This document shows, one piece after another, positions 8,618-16,025 of a stretch of DNA of 64,000 bases (its first letter is position 1; the number at the start of each line of letters is the position of its first letter). A model generated the notes under the pieces. That model searched no databases. It was not told the DNA's origin and saw only the letters and a program-made list of their open reading frames with translations. This stretch comes from JAICLV01 sp036380925 (GTDB taxonomy: Bacteria > Actinomycetota > Actinomycetes > Acidothermales > Acidothermaceae). Location of the stretch: contig DASVDW010000212.1 in NCBI GenBank assembly GCA_036380925.1, positions 7,970 to 71,969 on the forward strand. The letters are read 5' to 3'. The position numbers were made by a program, and so were the translations under genes.

Positions 8618-9415
8618 ATGTCAAACGGCGCGCCCGGCGGTGTCATCCGCGAAGCCGCGAAGTGGGCGGCCGAGCAGGTCTTGTGGAACCGGGTGGCCGC
8701 CCAACGCGCGCTCGACGTCCGGGCCAATCGCACGCGTCCCAAGCCGACGCCCATGCCGCCCACCGACGTGTTGAGCACCCGCGCGGATTGGGAACGCGCC
8801 TGCGCGCAGGTGCGCGAACTCAAGCTGCCGCTGCACCCCGACAAACCGAAGAACTGGGACGCGCTCGCCGCCGTCTCGTTCGTGCTCGAGAACGTCGAGC
8901 CGGCGGGCGCGGTGCTCGACGCCGGCTGCGCCCGCTACTCGACCTTGCTCCCGTCGCTGCGGCTGTACGGATTCACCGATCTGTTTGGCAACAACCTCGA
9001 ATGGCGCCGCGTCACGCGTCATGGCCCGGTGCGGTTGCTGCCCGGCGACATGACCGCGACGTCGTTCCCCGACGGCCGCTTCGACGCCATCACCTGTCTA
9101 TCGGTGATCGAGCACGGTGTGCCGATCAAGGGCTTCCTGGTTGAGGCGGCCCGGCTGCTGAAGCCCGGTGGCGTGCTCTTCGTCTCCACCGACTACGACC
9201 AGAACCCGCCTGACACCACGGGGAAAACCGCGTACGGCCAGCCGGTGCACATCTTCTCCCCCGATGAGATCCGCGACATCGCCAAGCAGGCGGACGGCGT
9301 TGGCTTGGGCCTCGTCGGCGACCTGAAACTCGAACATCGGCAGCGCCCGGTTCGTTGGGAGCGGCTCGGCGTCGACTACACGTTCGTCAGCCTCGGATTC
9401 CGCAAGGTCGCATAG
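8618..9415 (+). CDS. Class I SAM-dependent methyltransferase
   Basis: A 265-residue protein with a Rossmann-type methyltransferase core. Motif I is VLDAGCARYST at 99-109, followed by a LLPGDMTATSFPDGRFDAITCLSVIEH block (motif II/III region) and ARLLKPGGVLFVSTDYDQNP (motif post III). The N-terminal 90 residues are less conserved. The acceptor is unknown. TAGCCT at 8605-8610 lies 7 nt before the ATG and overlaps the TetR stop codon, so the gene probably has its own leaderless promoter inside the end of the regulator gene. Confidence 0.83.
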   Translation: MSNGAPGGVIREAAKWAAEQVLWNRVAAQRALDVRANRTRPKPTPMPPTDVLSTRADWERACAQVRELKLPLHPDKPKNWDALAAVSFVLENVEPAGAVLDAGCARYSTLLPSLRLYGFTDLFGNNLEWRRVTRHGPVRLLPGDMTATSFPDGRFDAITCLSVIEHGVPIKGFLVEAARLLKPGGVLFVSTDYDQNPPDTTGKTAYGQPVHIFSPDEIRDIAKQADGVGLGLVGDLKLEHRQRPVRWERLGVDYTFVSLGFRKVA

Positions 9416-9425
9416 CGCCCACCGG

Positions 9426-9803
9426 CTACCGCATCGCCTCCGGCGGCAGCCGGCGTCGTCCAAGGAAACCGAGGTCTGGCCGGTGGTACCAGGCCAGTTC
9501 CGGTTCGCCCTCGAGCCAGCACAACAAGACGTCGGCGCCAAGCAACGAGCTCGGGAAGTCGATGATGACAGGCGCCGCGCCCTTCACCTCGATGCCGTTC
9601 ACCGGGAACCACGACAGCGACTCGTGCAGTCGCGCCTCCAACGCCTTCGCCTCGGCCATCCCGCCCAGCGGCGAGTCGCCACCGTCGTTCAACGCGCTGC
9701 TCAACTCGGCCAACTCGGCCCGCACCTCGATGATGTCAGCGGTCACCTGCCGCACCTGGGGCATCAGCTCTAGCGCCTCGGCGTAGCTGAACCGGCGGCT
9801 CAT
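9426..9803 (-). CDS. DUF2203 family protein
   Basis: A 125-residue soluble protein. The N-terminus SYAEALELMPQVRQVTADI begins a long helical hairpin (to about residue 65), followed by a compact C-terminal part with WFPVNGIEVKGAAPVIIDFP and CWLEGEPELAWYHRPDLGF, the signature of DUF2203. Function is unknown in the family. It is encoded 13 bp downstream of the lipoprotein gene on the same strand and may be cotranscribed with it. Confidence 0.85.
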   Translation of the reverse strand: MSRRFSYAEALELMPQVRQVTADIIEVRAELAELSSALNDGGDSPLGGMAEAKALEARLHESLSWFPVNGIEVKGAAPVIIDFPSSLLGADVLLCWLEGEPELAWYHRPDLGFLGRRRLPPEAMR

Positions 9804-9816
9804 CGAATCGCCCTTC

Positions 9817-11418
9817 TCACTGGTAGGAAATCATCATCGGCTTTGGGTTGCGCGCCATTGTCTGCGTGGGATCGAGCATCGGGTGGTCCTCCTTGGTGAA
9901 GTTCTTCCAGCCGAACGGCACGCCCTTCGGCGCGGCCGCGACCACCGAACGCCAGGTCGCCTCCTTGTTGGGCTGGGTGCCTTGGCCGTCCATGTGAATC
10001 AGCAGAGCGAGGTTGTCGTAGCCGGTGCGCAGCTTCGCCTCGTTGCCGATCATCGACAGCCGGAACTGGTGCAGCACAAACAACTTCTGCGGCAAGTGCT
10101 TCGAAGCGGTGAACGCGTCGAGCCACCCGCCCACCGCGTTGAGCTTGCTCGAGTCGATGCTGCCGATCTGCTTGAGCGGAAGCTGGTTCGGCCCCAACGC
10201 CCACTCTGGGTCGACGGCAAGGCCGACGTTCGGCAGCGCGAGCAGCGGCGCGTACATCTTGGCTTGCGCCAGCGGGTCGGCGCGCCCAGGCTGCAAGTCG
10301 AGGACGACGTAAAGCCCCGCCGCAGTTGCCGTTTCGACCCACGGCCGCAAGCTGTCGACGCTCGACTCTCCTGAGTAGTCGCCATCCTTGCCCGCCGCGC
10401 CTTGCGCGACGGTGGCGATGATTTCGAACGTCGGGATCACGGGCACGTCGCTCAACGGGTCGTACCGCGCGGCCAATTGGCGGGCCCGGTCGATGCTGTC
10501 GTCGAGGTCCTGCGCGCCAAGCACACCGAGCGACGCGGTGCCCGGATGTCCGTACAGCGCGACAAAGCGATGTCCCGGAAAAATGCGCTGGCCGCCGCCG
10601 GGCAGCTGCGCTCCCGTGCTGGCAGTCGCAACGCGGGAGGCAAGAGTCCGCGCCGAGCCGAATCCGGCGCCCACCGCCACCACGTGCTTCGGACGCGACT
10701 CCGACAGCGCCTCGATCACCGCGGGATCGGCGCGCGGGTCGTCGCCATGCACCGCGATCACCGCCGCGGCCGCGGCCCGCGCCGTCGCGCTGGCCGCCAC
10801 GACGCCTGGGTCATCGCCCGTCGGCACCAAAACAGCCGCGTTTTCAAGCGGTTTCGGCGGCCGAACCGTCAGCTGCGAATCGTCCGAGACCACCGGCACT
10901 CCGTCAACCTGCGCCGCCGCGCCCACCACCAAGACGCGCGCGCAACCGAGCCGCCGCACCTCGTCGGCCACCGCGGCGCCAGCCGCGGCGCCGTCCGATA
11001 TCAAGACCGGCACACCGAGGCGTTGCGCGCTCGAGGCGGCCTGCGTCAACGAGGTGGCGTCGGATGACGTGAGCACCGCGGTCGGCGCCGACGCGAACAG
11101 CAGTTGGCTCATCCGCACCGACGTCATCGCCGCGGATTTCTCAGCGATGACCGACGTCGCGTCAGGCGGCGCGTGGGTGACCGCCGCCTCGGGCGCGGCC
11201 GAGCTGGGCGGTGGGGCGGACGACAGCGGCGCTGAGGCGGGCGCCGATGACGGCGGAGTGCGCCGATCGGGGTGGCTGGTGCACGCGGCCAGCGCCGCCG
11301 CCGCGAGCGCGACAGCGGCGGCCACCCGAACCGCACGCCGCAACGGGGATCCGAGCCGCCCGGCAGATAGCTCTCGCGGCTGAGTCGGCGAAAGCTGCGC
11401 CCAGTCGACCACCCGCAC
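9817..11418 (-). CDS. Secreted lipoprotein with CWB2-like N-terminal region and TIM-barrel-like C-terminal domain
   Basis: A 533-residue protein if GTG 11418 is the start. A lipoprotein signal peptide is clear: RRAVRVAAAVALAAAALAAC with lipidated Cys at about residue 46. A TTG just before RRAVR would be an equally good start. A Ser/Pro/Ala-rich linker follows (about 47-90). Residues about 110-260 have alternating hydrophobic strands such as VPVLISDGAA and CARVLVVGAA that resemble cell-wall-binding repeat 2 units. The C-terminal half contains VIPTFEIIATVAQG, LYVVLDLQPGRADPL, VGLAVDPEWAL and KLFVLHQF, suggesting a TIM-barrel hydrolase-like domain. Function is unknown; it is presumably anchored outside the membrane. 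Confidence 0.7.
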   Translation of the reverse strand: MRVVDWAQLSPTQPRELSAGRLGSPLRRAVRVAAAVALAAAALAACTSHPDRRTPPSSAPASAPLSSAPPPSSAAPEAAVTHAPPDATSVIAEKSAAMTSVRMSQLLFASAPTAVLTSSDATSLTQAASSAQRLGVPVLISDGAAAGAAVADEVRRLGCARVLVVGAAAQVDGVPVVSDDSQLTVRPPKPLENAAVLVPTGDDPGVVAASATARAAAAAVIAVHGDDPRADPAVIEALSESRPKHVVAVGAGFGSARTLASRVATASTGAQLPGGGQRIFPGHRFVALYGHPGTASLGVLGAQDLDDSIDRARQLAARYDPLSDVPVIPTFEIIATVAQGAAGKDGDYSGESSVDSLRPWVETATAAGLYVVLDLQPGRADPLAQAKMYAPLLALPNVGLAVDPEWALGPNQLPLKQIGSIDSSKLNAVGGWLDAFTASKHLPQKLFVLHQFRLSMIGNEAKLRTGYDNLALLIHMDGQGTQPNKEATWRSVVAAAPKGVPFGWKNFTKEDHPMLDPTQTMARNPKPMMISYQ

Positions 11419-11466
11419 ACCCTAGCCGCCACGGCTCGCGCCACCGCCCGGGATCGCGCAGCCTTA

Positions 11467-11526
11467 GACCCCGAAACTCGCGCCTAGACCTCGCCACACC
11501 GGTGTCCAAGCGCGAGCCTCAGGGTC
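11467..11526. terminator. Imperfect long hairpin, likely terminator of the kinase gene
   Basis: The left arm 11467-11483 (GACCCCGAAACTCGCGC) pairs with the right arm 11510-11526 (GCGCGAGCCTCAGGGTC) with three mismatches. The 26-nt loop contains a perfect palindrome, ACACCGGTGT at 11496-11505. It lies immediately downstream of the leftward kinase gene (stop at 11538), which suits a terminator, although no clear U-tract follows on the minus strand. It could also be a dispersed palindromic repeat. Confidence 0.5.
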
Positions 11527-11537
11527 CAGGGAGATCA

Positions 11538-12164
11538 TCAACCGATCACGACGACGTCGGCGCGGTCGCGGGTGGCGGCGATCAACTCGGCGTTGCGCTC
11601 GTCGCTGCCCAGCGCCCAGGCGCGCGCCACCACCGGGTCGCGGCCGAACGCCACGTGGCGCGCCACCAACCGCTCGATCCTGGCCTCCCGATCGAGCTCG
11701 ACGTACCAAACCTCGTCGAACAGCTCGCGCAACGACTGCCAGGGCGGGTCGGCGACCAGCAGGTAGTTGCCTTCGAGGACGACGAGCGGCACGTTCGCCG
11801 CGACGTTGATCGCACCCGCCACCGGCTCTTCGAGATCGCGCCGAAAAGTCGGCGCGTACACGTCCTCGTCCCCGGCGCGCAATCGCCGGACCAGCGCCAC
11901 GAACCCCGCCGCGTCGAAGGTGTCCACGGCGCCCTTTCGATCATGGCGTCCCAGCCGCTTCAGCTCCGACTGGGCAAGATGGAAGCCGTCCATCGGCACC
12001 AATACCGCCGCAGGCCCCAACGCGGCGACCAGCTCGGCCGCCAGCGTGGACTTGCCGGCGCCCGGCGGGCCGGTGATGCCGAGCAGCGCGCGGCCGGCCG
12101 CGGACAGCGCGGAGGCCCGCGCGGTCAGCGCGGCGACGTCAGCCCGGTCAATCGTCAGCGGCAC
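11538..12164 (-). CDS. Uridine-kinase/phosphoribulokinase-like P-loop kinase
   Basis: A 208-residue cytosolic kinase. Walker A GPPGAGKST is at 32-40, and the PMDGFHL motif at 57-63 is characteristic of nucleoside/fructose/pantothenate-type kinases of this family. Then come FDAAGFVALVRRLRAG, YAPTFRRDLEEPV and VVLEGNYLLV, as in YggC/FrcK-like proteins annotated as nucleoside or fructose kinases. The frame is open far upstream, but GTG 12164 is the correct start: TACCTT lies 7 nt before it on the minus strand and the next gene starts divergently 18 bp away. The substrate is not determined by sequence. Confidence 0.85.
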   Translation of the reverse strand: MPLTIDRADVAALTARASALSAAGRALLGITGPPGAGKSTLAAELVAALGPAAVLVPMDGFHLAQSELKRLGRHDRKGAVDTFDAAGFVALVRRLRAGDEDVYAPTFRRDLEEPVAGAINVAANVPLVVLEGNYLLVADPPWQSLRELFDEVWYVELDREARIERLVARHVAFGRDPVVARAWALGSDERNAELIAATRDRADVVVIG

Positions 12165-12182
12165 GCGTGAAAAGGTAGCCGC

Positions 12183-13106
12183 ATGCGTCTCGTCGTCATG
12201 ATCGAACCTCAGTTCGGCGCGTCGTACGCCGACCAGGCCCGGCTGGCCAAGCACGCCGAGGAACTTGGCTTCGACGGATTCTTCCGATCCGACCACCTCG
12301 CCACCATGCGGCCCGATCTGGGGTTGCCCGGCCCGACCGACACGTGGGCGGTGCTCGCTGGTCTTGCCGTCGAAACCTCGCGGCTGCGCCTCGGGTCGAT
12401 GGTGACGTCGGCGACCTTCCGCCTGCCCGGCCCCCTCGCCGTCATGGTCGCGACCGTCGACCACATGAGCGGCGGACGTGTCGAGTTCGGGTTGGGCGCC
12501 GGCTGGTTCGAGTTTGAGCACCACGCCTACGGCGTCCCGTTCCCGAGCGTCGACGAACGGTTCGACCGCCTCGAGGAGCAGCTCGCCATCGTCACCGGGC
12601 TGTGGCGCACGCCGGTCGGCGAGCGGTTCGACTTCGACGGAAAGCACTACCAGATCAGCGATTCCCCGGCGCTTCCGAAACCCGCGCAGACTCCGGCGCC
12701 GCCCGTGATCGTCGGCGGACACGGAAAGCGGCGCACGCCTGAACTCGCGGCCCGCTACGCCGACGAGTTCAACGTGCCGTTCTCGGACGTCGACACCACC
12801 GCCGCGTTGTTCCGCCGCGTCGAGTCGGTCTCGGTGGAGTTGGGCCGGACGACGTCGGGCCGCGCGCCGTTGGCGCTGTCCGCCGCGCAAACCATCGCAT
12901 GTGGCCGCACCGACGCGGAGGCGCGCAACCGCGCGGAGAACATCGGCGGCGCTCCCCCGCTGTTCGGCACGCCCGCGCGCGTCGTCGACCAGATCGGCGA
13001 ATTCGCCGACGCCGGAGCGAGCCGGCTGTACCTGCAGATCCTCGACCTGGCCGACCTCGATCACCTCGACGTCCTCGCCTCGCAGGTCGCCCCACAGTTG
13101 CGGTAG
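12183..13106 (+). CDS. LLM class F420-dependent oxidoreductase (TIGR03560-like)
   Basis: A 307-residue luciferase-like TIM-barrel oxidoreductase starting MRLVVMIEPQFGASYADQA. Family motifs are FFRSDHLATM near residue 37, LRLGSMVTSATFRLPGPLA, HMSGGRVEFGLGAGWFEFE, and APPVIVGGHGKRRTPELAAR. It likely uses reduced F420; the substrate is unknown. It is divergent from the P-loop kinase with only 18 bp between start codons, so both promoters must overlap coding sequence or work as leaderless units. It ends 5 bp before the convergent GNAT gene. Confidence 0.87.
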   Translation: MRLVVMIEPQFGASYADQARLAKHAEELGFDGFFRSDHLATMRPDLGLPGPTDTWAVLAGLAVETSRLRLGSMVTSATFRLPGPLAVMVATVDHMSGGRVEFGLGAGWFEFEHHAYGVPFPSVDERFDRLEEQLAIVTGLWRTPVGERFDFDGKHYQISDSPALPKPAQTPAPPVIVGGHGKRRTPELAARYADEFNVPFSDVDTTAALFRRVESVSVELGRTTSGRAPLALSAAQTIACGRTDAEARNRAENIGGAPPLFGTPARVVDQIGEFADAGASRLYLQILDLADLDHLDVLASQVAPQLR

Positions 13107-13111
13107 CGGCC

Positions 13112-13651
13112 TCACAAGTCCTTGCTGAGGACGGTGAATTCCAGATCAGGACGCCGCGGCCGCCCGAACCGCTCGTCACCGTAGGGAAACGGCCGGCGCT
13201 GCCCCGCCTCGCGGTAGCCGCGACGCAGGTACCAGGTGATCAAGTCTTCGCGTTGCGCGATGACCGTCATCTCCATGCGCGTGCAACCCCACTCCTCGCG
13301 GCCCTGACGCTCGGCCTCGGCGAGCAACCGCTTGCCGGCGCCGCTGCCTTGCGACGCCGGCGACACGGCGAACATGCCGAAGTACACGACATCACCGTCG
13401 CGGCGCTCGAGTTGGCAGCAGCCGACGACCGTGTGGCTTTCGTCGTCGACCGCCAGCAGCACTCGGGCGTCGGGGTCCTCGACGATGTCAAGAACCGCGC
13501 GCGCGTCGGTGCGCTGTCCGTCGAGGAGATCTGCCTCGGTGGTCCAACCGGCCCGGCTCGATTCGCCGCGATAGGCGGATTCGACCAGCGCCACCACAAG
13601 ATCGACGTCGGCGGGCAAGGCGTTGCGGAAGATGAGCGGCACGGGCGACAT
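13112..13651 (-). CDS. GNAT-family N-acetyltransferase
   Basis: A 179-residue acetyltransferase if started at the ATG at 13651; a TTG at 13660 gives three more residues. The GNAT fold is visible: an N-terminal LIFRNALPADVDLVVALVES, then beta-strands VLLAVDDESHTVVGCCQLE, and the acetyl-CoA binding motif A, FAVSPASQGSGAGKRLLAEA (Q/RxxGxG/A). This is followed by LITWYLRRGYREAGQRR, the motif B end typical of PhnO/RimI-like small-molecule acetyltransferases. The acceptor is unknown. The gene sits between a convergent LLM gene and the terminator of the xylanase gene, so it is probably expressed alone. Confidence 0.88.
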   Translation of the reverse strand: MSPVPLIFRNALPADVDLVVALVESAYRGESSRAGWTTEADLLDGQRTDARAVLDIVEDPDARVLLAVDDESHTVVGCCQLERRDGDVVYFGMFAVSPASQGSGAGKRLLAEAERQGREEWGCTRMEMTVIAQREDLITWYLRRGYREAGQRRPFPYGDERFGRPRRPDLEFTVLSKDL

Positions 13652-13664
13652 GGTAGGCAACCGA

Positions 13665-13705
13665 CAGGGCTGGGGTCCCGTCTGTTGGACAAGACCCCAG
13701 CCCTG
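13665..13705 (-). terminator. Terminator of the secreted xylanase gene
   Basis: A perfect 13-bp stem, CAGGGCTGGGGTC at 13665-13677 and GACCCCAGCCCTG at 13693-13705, encloses a 15-nt loop. It begins 13 bp past the xylanase stop codon and ends before the GNAT start. No strong U-run follows, as is usual for high-GC actinobacterial terminators. Confidence 0.8.
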
Positions 13706-13717
13706 CGTCTCGTGCGG

Positions 13718-14911
13718 TTAGTGGTGGAAGTGGCCACCACCGGACCGGTATGGGGCGCCAAACGCCGCGCCCAGCAGGTCCTGCTGCAACGTGGTGTACG
13801 CCGTCTTCGGCTGGTAGTTCACGTCGTAGAGAAGCGCGTAGCCCTCTTGCGGGTTGTTGAAGAACCCTGGAATCCACGAGTTCGCGTCGGAGACGCCCCA
13901 GAGGGTGAACGAGATGCACTGCCTGACGGCGAGGCATGCCTTCATCATCTGGTCGAACTCGAAGGGTTGCGCGAATTGCGCGAGGTTGTCGGTGGGCACC
14001 TGGTCGGTGGCGTTGTTGACGAAGGTGCGCACGTCGGCCTCGGTGATGGCGACCCGGAGCCCCAGGTTGGCGTAGCGCTGCAGGTCGTTTTGCATGCGGG
14101 TCCCGGAGAAGCCGTACTGCGTGTCGAGGTGACCCTGGTCACCCACGCCGTCGATGGGCACGCCCTGCTGCTTCAACTCCTTGACCATCGCGTACACCGC
14201 GTCGGCCTTCGCGTTGCTGCCGTCCTCGCCCGCGATGTTGTAGTCGTTGTAGAACAACAACGCGTGCGGGTCGGCGGCGTGCGCCCAACGGAACGCGTCC
14301 GCGATGATGCCGGCGCCCAGGTGCGAGACCCAGAAGTCGTTCGGGTTGATCATCGACGGGTTGCTGTCGGTGAAGAACTCGTTGGCGACGTCCCACTGCC
14401 AGATCTTGCCCTTGAAGTGGCTGACCTCGTCGGTGATGTGCTGCTTGAGGATGTCACGCAGCTGGGCATTCGAAATGTCGCCGTTGCTGACGCCGGTCGT
14501 GAGCCAACCTGGCAACTGGTTGTGCCACATCAAGGTGTGGCCGCGCACCAGTTGGCCGTGCTGTTGGGCGAACGCCACGAGCGCGTCGGCCGGACCGAAG
14601 TTCAGATTGCCTTGAGTGGGCTCGATGGTGTCCCACTTCATGACGTTCTCCGGCGTCACGGTGTTGAACTGGTCGGCGACGATGTTGGTGTACGTGTCGT
14701 TGACATTGAGCAGGTCCATGTTGACCGCGACGCCTACCCCTAGCCCGATCTTTGAGGCGAGCGCCCGCAGTGAGTCTGATGGAACCTTGCTGTGCGACGA
14801 GGTCGCACCTGCGGCCGTGCTGACCGCCACGACGGTGGCCGCGCTGACCGCGACGGCCGCAATGCGGGTGAGCTTTCGACGACTTAGTTGCAAGGCGGGC
14901 TCCTTCAACAA
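13718..14911 (-). CDS. Secreted GH10 endo-1,4-beta-xylanase
   Basis: A 397-residue secreted enzyme. The signal peptide comprises RRKLTR followed by a hydrophobic stretch to about residue 32, ending STAAGATSS. The GH10 barrel follows: FNTVTPENVMKWDTIEPTQG near 82-101, RGHTLMWHNQLPGWL, acid/base Glu178 in WDVANEFF, YNDYNIAGED, and nucleophile Glu291 in AITEADVR. The end is His/Gly rich (SGGGHFHH). There is no carbohydrate-binding module. It cleaves internal xylan linkages outside the cell. It has its own promoter, a downstream operator-like palindrome and a terminator, so it is a monocistronic inducible gene. The nearby GH10 at 23352 lacks a signal peptide and may act on imported oligosaccharides. 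Confidence 0.95.
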   Translation of the reverse strand: MLKEPALQLSRRKLTRIAAVAVSAATVVAVSTAAGATSSHSKVPSDSLRALASKIGLGVGVAVNMDLLNVNDTYTNIVADQFNTVTPENVMKWDTIEPTQGNLNFGPADALVAFAQQHGQLVRGHTLMWHNQLPGWLTTGVSNGDISNAQLRDILKQHITDEVSHFKGKIWQWDVANEFFTDSNPSMINPNDFWVSHLGAGIIADAFRWAHAADPHALLFYNDYNIAGEDGSNAKADAVYAMVKELKQQGVPIDGVGDQGHLDTQYGFSGTRMQNDLQRYANLGLRVAITEADVRTFVNNATDQVPTDNLAQFAQPFEFDQMMKACLAVRQCISFTLWGVSDANSWIPGFFNNPQEGYALLYDVNYQPKTAYTTLQQDLLGAAFGAPYRSGGGHFHH

Positions 14912-14962
14912 GCAGCGACGAGGAACGCGACGCGAAGCACTGACGGCCCCCCGGCCGCGACC

Positions 14963-15027
14963 CCGAAACTTTTCGGCTGATTGCCGATACGGGGGTGAAC
15001 CTAAGCCGGTGTGCCGACCGTCGTCAA
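14963..15027 (-). promoter_or_regulatory. Xylanase promoter with CGAAA/TTTCG-type operator
   Basis: On the minus strand, TTGACG (15027-15022) and TAGGTT (15003-14998) are separated by 18 bp and point at the xylanase gene. Downstream, in the predicted leader, lies the palindrome CCGAAACTTTTCGG (14963-14976) with 6-bp perfect arms. It resembles the CGAAAnTTTCG operators known for xylanase and xylosidase genes of Streptomyces (BxlR/LacI-type control), but with one extra central base. The rest of the 14912-15263 gap contains a second inverted repeat described separately and nothing else I can recognise. Confidence 0.6.
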
Positions 15028-15141
15028 GACGTCAATCAAATTCCTTCAAGCCGCGAAAATACCGGGGAACCGACCGTTCCGATGGCGGACGCCGCTGACC
15101 GGCGTGCGTACGGCACATCTGGGCCGCCTACGGTGGACCGA

Positions 15142-15176
15142 CTGAAACATTGCGTTTGGATCATCGGAAGTTTCAG
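15142..15176 (+). promoter_or_regulatory. Inverted repeat upstream of the HAD-GH65 operon
   Basis: CTGAAAC (15142-15148) and GTTTCAG (15170-15176) are perfect 7-bp arms 21 bp apart. An inner AAAC-N5-GTTT palindrome sits at 15145-15157. The region is locally AT-richer than its surroundings and lies about 90-120 bp upstream of the HAD gene start, so it may be an operator for the phosphorylase operon. No clear -35/-10 pair could be assigned. Confidence 0.35.
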
Positions 15177-15263
15177 CCTTGATGTCGGGCGGTTGAGCCG
15201 ATGCTGGCCGGGGTACGTAGGGCTTTCTGGGGAGTGTCACTTTTGAGGAGGCCGGACGACGCG

Positions 15264-16025
15264 ATGCTGGGTCTCCCCGAGGGCGTCACGACCTGCCTGT
15301 TCGACCTCGACGGCGTGTTGACCGACACCGCGTCGGTGCACAACGCGGCCTGGAAGCAGATGTTCGACGGCTACCTGCGCGAGCGCGCCCGACGCACGGG
15401 AGAGCCGTTCGTCGCGTTCGACTCCGACCGCGACTACCCGCGCTACGTCGACGGCCGGCCCCGAAACGACGGAGTCCGCACCTTCCTGCGCAGTCGCGGA
15501 ATCGAGCTTCCGGAGGGCCGGCCGGACGACCCGCCGGAGGCGGAGACCATCCACGGGCTCGGCAATCGGAAGAACGCCGCGTTGCAGCTCACGATCGAGC
15601 GTTCCGGCGTGCAGGTGTACGAGGGATCCAGGCGGTACCTGGTGGCGGCCGCCGACGCCGGCCTGCGCCGGGTGGTGGTGTCGTCGAGCGCGAACACCGA
15701 GCAGGTGCTGCGGGTCACCGGGTTGCTTTCCCTGGTGGAGGGCCGCGTCGACGGCGTCGCCATCGTCGAACGCGGGCTCGCCGGGAAGCCGGCGCCCGAC
15801 ACCTTTGTCGAGGGCGCCCGATGCGTGGGAGCGAGCCCAAGTGAAGCTGCCGTGTTCGAGGACGCCCTGGCCGGTGTGGAGGCGGGCAAGGCGGGGCGCT
15901 TCGGCTTCGTGGTGGGGGTGAACCGCGTCGGCGACGAGCACGAGCGCCAGCTGCGCGACCACGGCGCGGATATCGTCGTGCGTGACTTGAGCGAGCTGCT
16001 CGAGGGAGGAGAGCGGTCGAGATGA
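15264..16025 (+). CDS. Beta-phosphoglucomutase-like HAD hydrolase (Rv3400-like)
   Basis: A 253-residue HAD-superfamily protein. Motif [11 protein letters not shown] contains nucleophile Asp14 and acid/base Asp16. The cap-domain signature [19 protein letters not shown] and the [12 protein letters not shown] (motif II), [12 protein letters not shown] (motif III) and [15 protein letters not shown] (motif IV) segments match the beta-phosphoglucomutase family. It converts beta-glucose 1-phosphate to glucose 6-phosphate. ATG at 15264 is preferred, with GAGGAGG 12 nt upstream. Its stop overlaps the GH65 start (ATGA at 16022), so translation is coupled. The same gene pair occurs as Rv3400-Rv3401 in M. 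tuberculosis. Confidence 0.92.
   Translation: MLGLPEGVTTCLFDLDGVLTDTASVHNAAWKQMFDGYLRERARRTGEPFVAFDSDRDYPRYVDGRPRNDGVRTFLRSRGIELPEGRPDDPPEAETIHGLGNRKNAALQLTIERSGVQVYEGSRRYLVAAADAGLRRVVVSSSANTEQVLRVTGLLSLVEGRVDGVAIVERGLAGKPAPDTFVEGARCVGASPSEAAVFEDALAGVEAGKAGRFGFVVGVNRVGDEHERQLRDHGADIVVRDLSELLEGGERSR

Noticed and set aside
11538..13115. 525-codon form of the P-loop kinase
   Set aside because: The first 317 codons are antisense to the LLM gene; the kinase domain and a good start occur at 12164.
12899..14743. 614-codon plus-strand frame
   Set aside because: Spans the antisense of the GNAT and xylanase genes; no recognisable domain.
14977..15010. Possible c-di-AMP (ydaO) riboswitch because of GGGGGTGAACC
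   Set aside because: The string is on the plus strand, opposite in direction to the xylanase gene, and the other conserved helices of the riboswitch are not visible.
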